11,025 nt of DNA, from positions 1-11,025 of the forward strand of contig NZ_CALLXM010000159.1 of NCBI RefSeq assembly GCF_937875265.1, in the 5' to 3' direction. Of this stretch, positions 1 to 6,652 are shown piece after piece. The position numbers and the translations under genes were made by a program. This DNA is from an uncultured Acetobacter sp. GTDB taxonomy: Bacteria > Pseudomonadota > Alphaproteobacteria > Acetobacterales > Acetobacteraceae. How positions within the stretch are numbered: the stretch's first letter is position 1; every line of letters begins with the position of its first letter. The notes under the pieces were generated by a model. That model ran no database searches. It was not told where the DNA came from and saw only the letters and a program-made list of their open reading frames with translations.

Positions 1-30
1 ACGTGCCCCGGACTGATCTGGCCTGAAGTC

Positions 31-726
31 TCAGATACCGGGAAGCTCGTTCACCGTGACAACACGCCAGCCCTCATCCAGCCGTTCCAGAATGGTGAGA
101 GACAGGTTCTGGATGGAAAAATGCAGAGCGGTTTCGGGGTGCACACGCAGCGCATGCGCAAGAGCGGCTCTAATAGCTCCGCCATGACTGACGGCCACAA
201 TATTTTGTCCGGTATAGGCTTCTGCCAGACGATCCAGCGTCACGCCCACACGCCCGCATACATCCAGCATACTCTCACCACCGGGAGGGCATTCCGTAGC
301 CGAAACTGACCAGAACGGATGTGGAGCCAGACGCAAATGCCGTGACAAATCATTGTGAGGCATATTGTGCCACTCACCGAGATTCTGCTCGATCAGCGCT
401 GGTTCAACATCCATGGGGACTGCCCCGTAACCAGCATCCTGAATCGCCTCGGCAGTGCGCCGTGTGCGTGAGAGCGGGCTGATCAGCCAGTGAGCCTGAC
501 GCGGAAGGCGCGCCGCCAGAGCCTGATACATCGGCCGCTGCGCAATCAGGCTGTCCGGGCAAAGCGGCACGTCCAGCGCCCCATACAGCCGGAGGCGGGC
601 ATTCTGCTCCACCAGCGCATGCCGGATGAGCCAGAAGCGCGTGACGCCGGGGGCAAGCTGCGGCGTATCGAGAAAATTACCCTGATTGGTTTGCTGGGCG
701 GCGGAGTGCTTGAGGCTGACAGTCAT
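31..726 (-). CDS. Histidine phosphatase superfamily protein (phosphoglycerate-mutase-like)
   Basis: A 231-residue protein with the layout of branch 1 histidine phosphatases, which transfer phosphate through a phospho-histidine. Visible motifs, numbered from the chosen start, are LIRHA near residue 36 (catalytic His), GALDVPL near 49-55, SPLSRTRRTAEA near 83-94 (phosphate-binding Arg), an EQNLGEW segment near 113-119 (likely acid/base Glu), PGGES near 148-152, and VSHGG near 179-183 (second active-site His). The first motif reads RHA where most members have RHG. The frame is open back to an ATG at 789, but that would overlap the upstream gene by 47 bases. The ATG at 726 begins 16 bases after that gene's stop and keeps every motif, so I prefer it, although no strong ribosome binding site precedes it. 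No signal peptide or membrane segment is visible, so it is probably cytoplasmic. The substrate is unknown. Families such as CobC/alpha-ribazole phosphatase, sugar-phosphate phosphatases and SixA-like proteins share these motifs. It is probably co-transcribed with the PLP-enzyme gene upstream. Confidence 0.85.
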   Translation of the reverse strand: MTVSLKHSAAQQTNQGNFLDTPQLAPGVTRFWLIRHALVEQNARLRLYGALDVPLCPDSLIAQRPMYQALAARLPRQAHWLISPLSRTRRTAEAIQDAGYGAVPMDVEPALIEQNLGEWHNMPHNDLSRHLRLAPHPFWSVSATECPPGGESMLDVCGRVGVTLDRLAEAYTGQNIVAVSHGGAIRAALAHALRVHPETALHFSIQNLSLTILERLDEGWRVVTVNELPGI

Positions 727-742
727 GTGCTCTGTTGTGCTG

Positions 743-2917
743 TCAGGAACCGCCCAGCGCAAGAGCGGAAATGGAACGCCGCATTGCATCAGCCTTCTGC
801 TCTTTTGTCAGGAGACGTTCTGGCCAGAGAGACTCGTCTGCCGCCTCTTCCAGTTCCCAGCGCGGCGCATAGGATGGGAGCGGATCAGCCTGAGCGATCG
901 CCTCCCAGTGGACCAGAATTAGACTGATTTTTTTCAGAACCCGGAGCGCATCCTGAATTTCTCGTGTCATACGGGCCGTTGCATCCAGACCTTCATGAGA
1001 GGGCTCACCGGACACAAGCCGGGCCCCGGCGGACAGCCTAAGAGCTCCCACCAACCCGCCAGCGGCCTGGCTATGCGGAATGGGAACAGGCTGACCGATA
1101 TGGCACAGCAGAGCAGCAAGATCTTTCCTGTCCTGCGGGACGTAAGGCGAAAGGTCTGCATTCAGCCATTGATAGAGCTTGCGACATCGCGCCAGATCTA
1201 ATGGAACACCATTCTCTACACTGTCCGGCGCACGCACCAGAAAGGAGAGGATTGTCTGCTGACGGTCCCAGTCATCCGGCACCGCTTCACGCTGAGGAGC
1301 GGGCTGCGGAAGAAACTGAAGGTCTGCGTTCGCTTCAATCCCCTGCGTGACGGACGCCAGAAAACCCTGCAACCGTTCAGCCACAATGGCGGACGCAATC
1401 GCCCCAAGAGCGGCCATTTCTGCCTGAGCAGCCCGCCAGCGCAACAGCAGACCATGATTAAACCCAGAAGCCAGCCCACGGCACGCCGGGCTGGCTGGCC
1501 ATTCACACTGATTGGCGTACGCCACGAGTCCCTCAGGTAAAGCACCCTGATCCAGCCGGGCTTTCCAGCACTCCGGTAGCAGAAGCGCCCCGCAGAAAGG
1601 CGGCCCGGTGAAAAACTTGGATCCCGTCACCATCACCGCCCAGCCTCTGGCCAGATAGGCCTGGACCCGCTCCGGCATCAGCCGGGCCTGACAGGCATCC
1701 ACCACCACATCCAGCTGCCCCGGATACTGGTCACATAACGCCTCAAGATTTTTCAGATCTGGAGCCAGCAGACCAGTTTTGGACAGATCCAGAACATGCA
1801 GCAGCACACGCCGCCCCTGCGCCAACTGGTCTGTAATATCTTTCCGGCACGCTGCTGTAACCTCGGCCTCGGGCCGCAACTGCCCATGCTCATCCCGCAG
1901 AGGCAGGTCTATACACAGTGTATCATCCGGAAATCCAGCGACCAGATCCCCCCGGCAGACGGACGCGCCCAGACCTGTTTCCTGTGCAAAATGTCGACCA
2001 TGAGAGGCCAGAGGCACCCCGCTTCCCGTTTCTTCCGGTGCGGTCAAAACGGTTGTGACGGGCTGCCCCTGCATGGTGGAAAGCGCCAGTACGGCCAGCG
2101 CACAATCTGTCCCAGAAGAGGCCAGGACAACATGGTCCTGCCCCGGCAGCCCGAACCAGCTTGCCAGAAAACGCCGGACATCCAGAGCCAGCCCCTGCAA
2201 CGCCTGCGGCGCCGTTCCGGCAATAACAGCGCGGGCCAGATGCACGCGCGCCAGTTCCCCCCCGGTAAAGCCGCGTTCAGACAAGGAAGACGCCGTGGAA
2301 GATGCAAACGTCACAGCCCACGGGCGCGGACGATGTGAACACCCATAATGATTCAGGCCAGTGCGCACATCAATATTCAGCCGGGCATCGCCCCCCTCGG
2401 CCATCAGAGCTTCAACCGGGCCTATCAGCGGCCACGCTTGTAAAAGCCATGAATAAACTTCCGGCCAGAGTGCCGTGCACTCCGCACTGTCACTCGGAAA
2501 GCTGAAAAGAGGGCGTAAGGCCGCAAAAAGCTGGGGCAGATCTTCTCGGGCTAGAAGGCGAGCACTGGCAAATGTCCGCACCCATGCCTCGGGGGCAGGC
2601 AGATCAGCCGGGGCATCCAGCATCCAGAACCGAGCCGCGGTTCTGGCCGCAGAGAAGGAGATTTTAATCGCGTGAAGGAGGTCAGGCTCCTGAGCACCTG
2701 ATAAAACAGCCAGTTCCAGTGCGTGACGCAAATGGAACGCTACCACCCGACGTTCACCCAGACAGGGAGCCCCCAGCATAATCTGCCCGGCAGGCCTGAT
2801 AAGGAACGGATGCACAATAGCCGGGTCCAGCATGATCCGGCAGTCTGCTGCCAGCAGGCGCAGCTCCGGGCGGTCCAGCACATGTAGCAATGTTTCCGTC
2901 AGGTTTTTGGCAAACAT
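743..2917 (-). CDS. Large PLP-dependent fold-type-I protein (class V aminotransferase-like) with an unassigned N-terminal domain
   Basis: I do not recognise a named gene. In numbering from an upstream ATG at 2947 the protein has 734 residues. Residues about 195-660 carry PLP fold-type-I signatures: a LNHYGCSHRPRP entry segment (199-209), SSGTD at 277-281 (phosphate-cup type loop), VVVDACQ at 414-420 (Asp expected to contact the pyridine nitrogen), TGSKFFTGPP at 441-450 with K444 as the likely Schiff-base lysine, and GALRLSAGARLVS at 634-646. This resembles class V aminotransferase and cysteine-desulfurase-like enzymes, but at 734 residues it is far longer than their usual 380-420. Residues 1-190 are a largely helical-looking, Leu/Ala-rich domain I cannot place, and the last 60 residues are charged. 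I prefer the start at 2917 (M11 of the long form). It follows a weak GTGGAAAA sequence, whereas the 2947 ATG has no ribosome binding site and lies about 5 bases from a predicted transcription start. It is the first gene of a probable operon with the histidine phosphatase. Reaction and substrate are unknown; transaminase, desulfurase, lyase or a non-catalytic role all remain possible. Confidence 0.8.
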   Translation of the reverse strand: MFAKNLTETLLHVLDRPELRLLAADCRIMLDPAIVHPFLIRPAGQIMLGAPCLGERRVVAFHLRHALELAVLSGAQEPDLLHAIKISFSAARTAARFWMLDAPADLPAPEAWVRTFASARLLAREDLPQLFAALRPLFSFPSDSAECTALWPEVYSWLLQAWPLIGPVEALMAEGGDARLNIDVRTGLNHYGCSHRPRPWAVTFASSTASSLSERGFTGGELARVHLARAVIAGTAPQALQGLALDVRRFLASWFGLPGQDHVVLASSGTDCALAVLALSTMQGQPVTTVLTAPEETGSGVPLASHGRHFAQETGLGASVCRGDLVAGFPDDTLCIDLPLRDEHGQLRPEAEVTAACRKDITDQLAQGRRVLLHVLDLSKTGLLAPDLKNLEALCDQYPGQLDVVVDACQARLMPERVQAYLARGWAVMVTGSKFFTGPPFCGALLLPECWKARLDQGALPEGLVAYANQCEWPASPACRGLASGFNHGLLLRWRAAQAEMAALGAIASAIVAERLQGFLASVTQGIEANADLQFLPQPAPQREAVPDDWDRQQTILSFLVRAPDSVENGVPLDLARCRKLYQWLNADLSPYVPQDRKDLAALLCHIGQPVPIPHSQAAGGLVGALRLSAGARLVSGEPSHEGLDATARMTREIQDALRVLKKISLILVHWEAIAQADPLPSYAPRWELEEAADESLWPERLLTKEQKADAMRRSISALALGGS

Positions 2918-3099
2918 TTTTCCACTTTCAATCCCCGGACGGACCATTATGCACGACGCATATATACCCGCTTTTCATACAGCCAACCGCTAGAAAACCG
3001 CAAACCTGCTAAGATTGCTGGCGAAGACGGTTCTTCTGGGCTATGCCCAAACATTGAAGATTTTAATCATTTGTTTTGGTCCACAAAAACGGAACATCA
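2918..3099. promoter_or_regulatory. Divergent intergenic region between the PLP-enzyme gene and rfbB
   Basis: This 182-base non-coding gap separates two divergent transcription units, so it should contain both promoters. On the minus strand a weak sigma-70-like pair can be read: TTGGCT (2986-2981) and TATATG (2964-2959) with a 16-base spacer, each matching four of six consensus bases. On the plus strand TTTAAT at 3062-3067 resembles a -10 box, but no convincing -35 lies at the right distance. A perfect 5-bp dyad, TGGGC-TAT-GCCCA (3037-3049), sits between the two and could be an operator or a small hairpin. These assignments are by eye only. Confidence 0.45.
2959..2986 (-). promoter_or_regulatory. 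Possible sigma-70 promoter for the PLP-enzyme gene
   Basis: The minus strand reads TTGGCT at 2986-2981 and TATATG at 2964-2959, separated by 16 bases, with four of six matches to each consensus hexamer. Transcription would begin near 2952, leaving about 5 bases before the 2947 ATG but about 35 before the 2917 ATG. This is one reason for preferring the downstream start. The match is weak and could be chance. Confidence 0.3.
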
Positions 3100-4158
3100 A
3101 TGCGTATCTTATTAACAGGCGGATGTGGGTTTATCGGATCTGCAGTTATCCGCCATATTATTCAGGACACGAATCACTCTGTCCTGAACGTTGATTGCAT
3201 GACTTATGCGGCTTCTGAAGAAACCGTGGAAGACGCAGCCTCCAGCGGGCGGTATGAATTTGCTCGTGCCAATATTGTTAATGGCAGTGAGCTAAGCCGT
3301 CTGTTTGAAACCTTCCGCCCGCAGGCTGTCATGCATCTGGCCGCCGAAAGCCATGTGGATCGCTCCATTGATGGGCCCGGTGTGTTTATTCAGACCAATG
3401 TGGTCGGCACCTACTCCCTGCTGGAAGCGGCCCGTAAATACTGGCTGACGCTGGACAAGGCCGACCGCGAAGCATTCCGCTTCCATCATATTTCAACCGA
3501 TGAAGTGTTCGGGGCGCTGGAACCCAACGATCCGCCCTTTACCGAAACAACGCCGTATGACCCGCGCAGCCCGTATTCTGCCAGTAAGGCCTCTTCTGAT
3601 CATCTGGTCCGTGCATGGCACCACACATATGGCCTGCCGACATTTGTGACCAACACGACCAACAATTACGGCATCTGGCACTTTCCGGAAAAGCTTATCC
3701 CGCTGATCACCATCAATGCCATCGAAGGCAAGGACCTGCCTGTCTATGGGGATGGTAAGAACGTGCGTGACTGGCTGTTTGTGGAAGATCACGCTGAAGC
3801 TCTGGTCAAGGCTGTTGAAAAAGGCGTACCGGGCGAGACCTACGCCATTGGTGCCCGCCAGCCACGCACAAATATGGAAGTGGTGGAAACCATTTGCAAT
3901 GTGCTGGACGAACTGGTGCCGGACCCGGCTGGCCCGCGCACACGCCTGATCCGCTTTGTGACAGACCGCCCAGGCCATGACTTTCGTTACGAAATTGATC
4001 CGTCCCATGCTGAAAAGGCACTGGACTGGAAAGCAAAACACACGTTTGAAACCGGCATTCGTCGTACTGTTCAATGGTATCTGGACAATCGTGACTGGTG
4101 GGAAAACATCCGCGCACGCCGCTATACAGGTAACCGACTGGGAAGCACCGTAGAATGA
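3100..4158 (+). CDS. rfbB: dTDP-glucose 4,6-dehydratase
   Basis: This enzyme converts dTDP-D-glucose to dTDP-4-keto-6-deoxy-D-glucose using tightly bound NAD, the second step of dTDP-L-rhamnose synthesis, in the cytoplasm. The 352-residue product is a normal-length extended short-chain dehydrogenase. It has the Rossmann motif TGGCGFIG at residues 6-13, HLAAESHVDRSI at 79-90, the active-site STDEVFG at 132-138 (T133, D134 and E135 in the places of the family catalytic triad) and the YxxxK pair Y159/K163 in SPYSASK. DTDP-sugar-binding segments NNYG...FPEKLIP (188-201) and YGDGKNVRDWLFVEDH (216-231) are also clear. Where many homologues read NNYGPY/W, this one reads NNYGIW. I chose the ATG at 3100, with ACGGAA about 9 bases upstream, because translation then begins MRILLTGG as in relatives; a TTG at 3076 would add eight unsupported residues. 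It is the first gene of the rhamnose operon and overlaps rfbA by four bases (ATGA). It is equivalent to polA of Acetobacter tropicalis as I recall that cluster. Confidence 0.96.
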   Translation: MRILLTGGCGFIGSAVIRHIIQDTNHSVLNVDCMTYAASEETVEDAASSGRYEFARANIVNGSELSRLFETFRPQAVMHLAAESHVDRSIDGPGVFIQTNVVGTYSLLEAARKYWLTLDKADREAFRFHHISTDEVFGALEPNDPPFTETTPYDPRSPYSASKASSDHLVRAWHHTYGLPTFVTNTTNNYGIWHFPEKLIPLITINAIEGKDLPVYGDGKNVRDWLFVEDHAEALVKAVEKGVPGETYAIGARQPRTNMEVVETICNVLDELVPDPAGPRTRLIRFVTDRPGHDFRYEIDPSHAEKALDWKAKHTFETGIRRTVQWYLDNRDWWENIRARRYTGNRLGSTVE

Positions 4159-5066
4159 CACAGAAACCTGCAATTCAGACGAAAATGAAGGGTATTCTGC
4201 TGGCTGGTGGTTCCGGCACGCGGCTGTACCCCATGACGCTGGCAGCCAGCAAGCAGCTGCTCCCCGTGTATGACAAGCCCATGGTCTACTATCCGCTCTC
4301 CACGCTGATGCTGGCGGGTATTCGCGATATCATGATCATCAGCACACCTGCAGATATTCCTCAGTTCAAGCGCCTGCTTGGAGATGGGTCACAGTTTGGT
4401 GTCACGTTTGAATATCGTGCCCAGCCTTCTCCGGATGGCATTCCGCAGGCCTTCCTGATTGCTGAAGACTGGCTTGGGGATTCTCCCTGTGCACTGGCAC
4501 TGGGCGATAACCTGATCTTTGCAGATCATCTGAGTGCTGCCCTGCAATCCGCAGCAATTCGGCCGACCGGTGCCACAGTGTTTGCATATCAGGTACGTGA
4601 CCCAGAGCGTTACGGCGTCGTCTCTTTTGATGAAACTGGGCGGGCTCTGAGTATTGTTGAGAAACCGAAAGAACCAGTTTCAAACTGGGCTGTTACCGGC
4701 CTCTATTTCTATGATAACCGCGTTCTGGACTTTGCAAAGCGCGTAAAGCCTTCTGCGCGCGGTGAGCTGGAAATTACAGATCTCAATCGCTTCTATCTGG
4801 AAGAAGGCTCCCTGCACGTTGACAGGTTAGGGCGTGGCTGCGCGTGGCTGGACGCGGGAATTCCGGATAGCTTGATGGAAGCAGGGCAGTTTGTGCACAC
4901 CATTCAGGCTCGTCAGGGCATGCTGGTTGGCTCTCCGGCGGAAGTCGCGTTCCGGCTTGGCTTCATTAATGCGGACCAGCTCCGCACACATGCTTCCCGT
5001 ATGGGTAAAACAGAACTGGGACGGCTCCTGATGCAGGTTGCCAATACGGTTCAGCCAGCAGGCTGA
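4155..5066 (+). CDS. rfbA: Glucose-1-phosphate thymidylyltransferase
   Basis: This enzyme joins glucose-1-phosphate and dTTP to give dTDP-glucose and pyrophosphate, the first committed and usually feedback-inhibited step of the pathway. The product has 303 residues, of which the first ten are an extension; a second ATG at 4185 would give the 293 residues typical of the family. Motifs are LLAGGSGTRLYP (15-26, nucleotide and pyrophosphate binding), KQLLPVYDKPMVYYPLS (33-49), LALGDN (114-119, with the metal-binding Asp), YQVRDPERYGVV (145-156), EKP (169-171), TGLYFYD (181-187), GELEITDLN (203-211) and AWLDAG (230-235), where many relatives read AWLDTG. I keep the 4155 start because it overlaps the rfbB stop in an ATGA arrangement, suggesting translational coupling, and GGGAAG lies about 10 bases upstream. 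The last codons and the stop form one arm of a perfect hairpin (5048-5069). It is equivalent to polB of A. tropicalis. Confidence 0.95.
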   Translation: MTQKPAIQTKMKGILLAGGSGTRLYPMTLAASKQLLPVYDKPMVYYPLSTLMLAGIRDIMIISTPADIPQFKRLLGDGSQFGVTFEYRAQPSPDGIPQAFLIAEDWLGDSPCALALGDNLIFADHLSAALQSAAIRPTGATVFAYQVRDPERYGVVSFDETGRALSIVEKPKEPVSNWAVTGLYFYDNRVLDFAKRVKPSARGELEITDLNRFYLEEGSLHVDRLGRGCAWLDAGIPDSLMEAGQFVHTIQARQGMLVGSPAEVAFRLGFINADQLRTHASRMGKTELGRLLMQVANTVQPAG

Positions 5067-5069
5067 ACC
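5048..5069 (+). terminator. Perfect hairpin across the rfbA stop codon (attenuator or processing site)
   Basis: GGTTCAGCC (5048-5056) and GGCTGAACC (5061-5069) are exact reverse complements around the four-base loop AGCA. The right arm contains the rfbA TGA. A pyrimidine-rich stretch containing TTTT follows (5070-5087) instead of a clean T run. It could be a leaky terminator, a stabiliser of the rfbBA message 3' end, or a processing site. Since rfbC and rfbD are needed for the same pathway, full termination here seems unlikely. Confidence 0.5.
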
Positions 5070-5099
5070 TCCCTTCTCTTTTCCTCACCGTTTTGCAGA

Positions 5100-5105
5100 C
5101 AGGAG
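5100..5105 (+). promoter_or_regulatory. Ribosome binding site of rfbC
   Basis: CAGGAG lies 10 bases before the ATG at 5116. It fixes the rfbC start there, although the reading frame is open to 5038 inside rfbA. Confidence 0.75.
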
Positions 5106-5115
5106 CTTTCTTTTC

Positions 5116-5673
5116 ATGAAAGTCGAACGCCTTGCCATTGAGGACGTGATTCTGGTCACGCCCCCGCGCTTTCAGGACAGTCGTGGTTTTTTTTCTGAAA
5201 CCTACAATGTGGACCGGATGCGGGACGCAGGCCTTACCGAACCATTCGTGCAGGATAACCAGAGCCTTTCCCGCCAGAAGGGGGTGATCCGTGGCCTGCA
5301 TTGCCAGCTGGCACCCTATGCACAAGGCAAGCTGGTGCGCTGCACAAAAGGTGCGATCTGGGATGTGGCTGTTGATGCCCGCACAGGCTCATCAACATAC
5401 GGAAAATGGGTTGCTGCTGAACTGTCTGAAGAAAACTGGTCCCAGCTGTGGATTCCGCCAGGCTTTCTGCATGGGTTCTGCACCCTGACAGAAGACGCGG
5501 AAGTGCAGTACAAATGCACGGCACTGTATAACAAGGCCTCTGAACGCGCTGTGATCTGGAACAGTAAAGATCTGGCTATCGACTGGCCAATTAAGGCCGA
5601 AGAGGCTGTGCTTTCTGAAAAAGACCTGGGAGCCCCGGAATTTTCCGCCGCCAAAGGCTGGTTTCATCTGTAA
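5116..5673 (+). CDS. rfbC: dTDP-4-dehydrorhamnose 3,5-epimerase
   Basis: This cupin-fold enzyme, normally a homodimer, inverts C3 and C5 of dTDP-4-keto-6-deoxyglucose to give dTDP-4-keto-L-rhamnose. The 185-residue product is full length for RmlC. Family landmarks are FQDSRGFFSETYN (19-31), QDNQSLSRQKGVIRGLHCQ (46-64) with H62 as the expected catalytic base, GKLVRCTKGAIWDVAVDAR (71-89), WIPPGFLHGF (112-121) with H119, QYKCTALYNK (131-140) containing the active-site tyrosine region, and LSEKD (166-170). The start at 5116 is set by CAGGAG upstream and gives the MKVERLAIEDVILV opening usual for the family. The RGFFS codons include a run of eight T (5187-5194), the longest homopolymer I noticed in the window and a possible slippage site, although the frame here is intact. 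It lies 49 bases after rfbA and 15 before rfbD. It is equivalent to polC of A. tropicalis. Confidence 0.95.
   Translation: MKVERLAIEDVILVTPPRFQDSRGFFSETYNVDRMRDAGLTEPFVQDNQSLSRQKGVIRGLHCQLAPYAQGKLVRCTKGAIWDVAVDARTGSSTYGKWVAAELSEENWSQLWIPPGFLHGFCTLTEDAEVQYKCTALYNKASERAVIWNSKDLAIDWPIKAEEAVLSEKDLGAPEFSAAKGWFHL
5187..5194 (+). repeat. T8 homopolymer inside rfbC
   Basis: Eight consecutive T encode part of Gly-Phe-Phe-Ser at residues 24-27 of the epimerase. Such runs can slip in replication or transcription. One base gained or lost would truncate RfbC early and stop dTDP-rhamnose synthesis. Confidence 0.6.
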
Positions 5674-5674
5674 T

Positions 5675-5680
5675 CAGGAG
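5675..5680 (+). promoter_or_regulatory. Ribosome binding site of rfbD
   Basis: CAGGAG begins one base after the rfbC stop codon and ends 8 bases before the ATG at 5689, a near-ideal arrangement that fixes the rfbD start. Confidence 0.75.
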
Positions 5681-5688
5681 CAGACCCA

Positions 5689-6594
5689 ATGAGTAGTCTT
5701 GCACAGAACGGTGGCCCCATTCTGGTCACTGGCGGCAAAGGTCAGCTTGCCACGTCTCTGGTCAATCTGGGTGGGTCCCGCATTCGCTGCGTTGGTCGAC
5801 CCGACTTTGATTTCGACAAGCCGGAAACTCTTGCCGCCACACTGGACGCCATCAAACCGGTTGCTGTGGTCAATGCCGCAGCATGGACCGCAGTTGATCT
5901 TGCAGAAAGTGAGCCGGAAGGTGCCGCCCGCGCCAACGCCACCGGTCCGGAAGAACTGGCCCGCCTGTGTGCTCAACGGGGTATTCCCTTGATCCAAGTC
6001 TCCACGGATTACGTGTTTTCTGGGGATAAGGGGGCACCTTATGTCGAGACAGACCCGGTTTCTCCCGAGACTGTGTATGGCCGCACCAAAGCTGAGGGCG
6101 AAAGCAAGACTCTTGCCGCAAACCCTAAAACCATCGTGCTGCGCACATCTTGGGTTTATTCGGCCCACGGGAAAAATTTTGTACGTACCATGCTCAATGC
6201 AGGGGCTAAAAACCCTGCACTGAAAGTGGTTGGCGACCAGAAAGGCAACCCGACCAGCTCTGACGATCTGGCTGAGGCTATTCTCTCCATTCTGGCCATT
6301 CTGGAAAAAGATGGCTGGAAAAATGAATTCGCAGGCATTTATCACGCCTGCGGCACAGGTGAGACAACCTGGCACGGGCTGGCCGTGGCTGCCTTGCAGG
6401 ATGCCGCAACGCATGGCCAGAAAATGCCAGACGTAACCGCCATTCGCACGGAAGACTGGCCGACTCCAGCCAAGCGCCCAGCTGATTCCCGTATGGATAA
6501 CAGCAAGCTGACGCATGTTTTCGGTGTCAAAATGCCGGTATGGCAGGACAGTGTGCGGAAAGTCGTTAATCAGATCTTTGCACAAACCCTGTAA
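5689..6594 (+). CDS. rfbD: dTDP-4-dehydrorhamnose reductase
   Basis: This enzyme performs the last step of the pathway, NAD(P)H-dependent reduction of dTDP-4-keto-L-rhamnose to dTDP-L-rhamnose. The 301-residue product is a typical RmlD short-chain dehydrogenase. It shows the dinucleotide motif VTGGKGQLATSL (13-24), VNAAAWTAVDLAE (61-73), the active-site STDYVFSG (105-112) with T106, VYGRTKAEGE (129-138) with the catalytic Y130/K134 pair, LRTSWVYS (151-158) and GDQKGNPTSSDDLA (182-195). The C-terminal part carries KRPADSRMDNSKL, also usual for the family. The start is fixed by CAGGAG 8 bases upstream, and the 15-base gap to rfbC implies co-transcription. A 314-residue open frame on the opposite strand here is a shadow. 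It is equivalent to polD of A. tropicalis. Confidence 0.95.
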   Translation: MSSLAQNGGPILVTGGKGQLATSLVNLGGSRIRCVGRPDFDFDKPETLAATLDAIKPVAVVNAAAWTAVDLAESEPEGAARANATGPEELARLCAQRGIPLIQVSTDYVFSGDKGAPYVETDPVSPETVYGRTKAEGESKTLAANPKTIVLRTSWVYSAHGKNFVRTMLNAGAKNPALKVVGDQKGNPTSSDDLAEAILSILAILEKDGWKNEFAGIYHACGTGETTWHGLAVAALQDAATHGQKMPDVTAIRTEDWPTPAKRPADSRMDNSKLTHVFGVKMPVWQDSVRKVVNQIFAQTL

Positions 6595-6611
6595 AAGAGC
6601 GTAAATATACC

Positions 6612-6634
6612 AGATCAATGTGATCTTGTTTTTT
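6612..6634 (+). terminator. Weak hairpin plus T6 run between rfbD and the glycosyltransferase gene
   Basis: AGATCA (6612-6617) and TGATCT (6621-6626) are exact reverse complements around the loop ATG, followed by TG and then six T (6629-6634). This has the form of an intrinsic terminator, but the stem is short and AT-rich. Partial termination or attenuation is more likely than a full stop. An operator for a dimeric regulator is another reading. Confidence 0.4.
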
Positions 6635-6652
6635 ACATAGCCCAGAGGAAGA

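Noticed and set aside
727..789. Longer N-terminus of the histidine phosphatase starting at 789
   Set aside because: It would overlap the end of the upstream gene by 47 bases and adds 21 residues with no family similarity; the ATG at 726 is the simpler start.
490..927. 145-codon open frame on the plus strand across the phosphatase/PLP-gene junction
   Set aside because: It is antisense to two real genes and shows no motif; its composition is Arg/Pro-rich.
1796..2338. 180-codon open frame on the plus strand inside the PLP-enzyme gene
   Set aside because: The translation is Arg/Gln/Pro/Cys-rich low-complexity material typical of an antisense frame. The opposite frame carries recognisable PLP-enzyme motifs.
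3493..4173. 226-codon open frame on the minus strand opposite rfbB
   Set aside because: It is antisense to conserved rfbB catalytic and binding segments, and no domain or ribosome binding site supports it.
5674..6618. 314-codon open frame on the minus strand opposite rfbD
   Set aside because: It covers almost exactly rfbD, has no family motif, and its translation is Cys/Phe/His-rich as expected of an antisense shadow.
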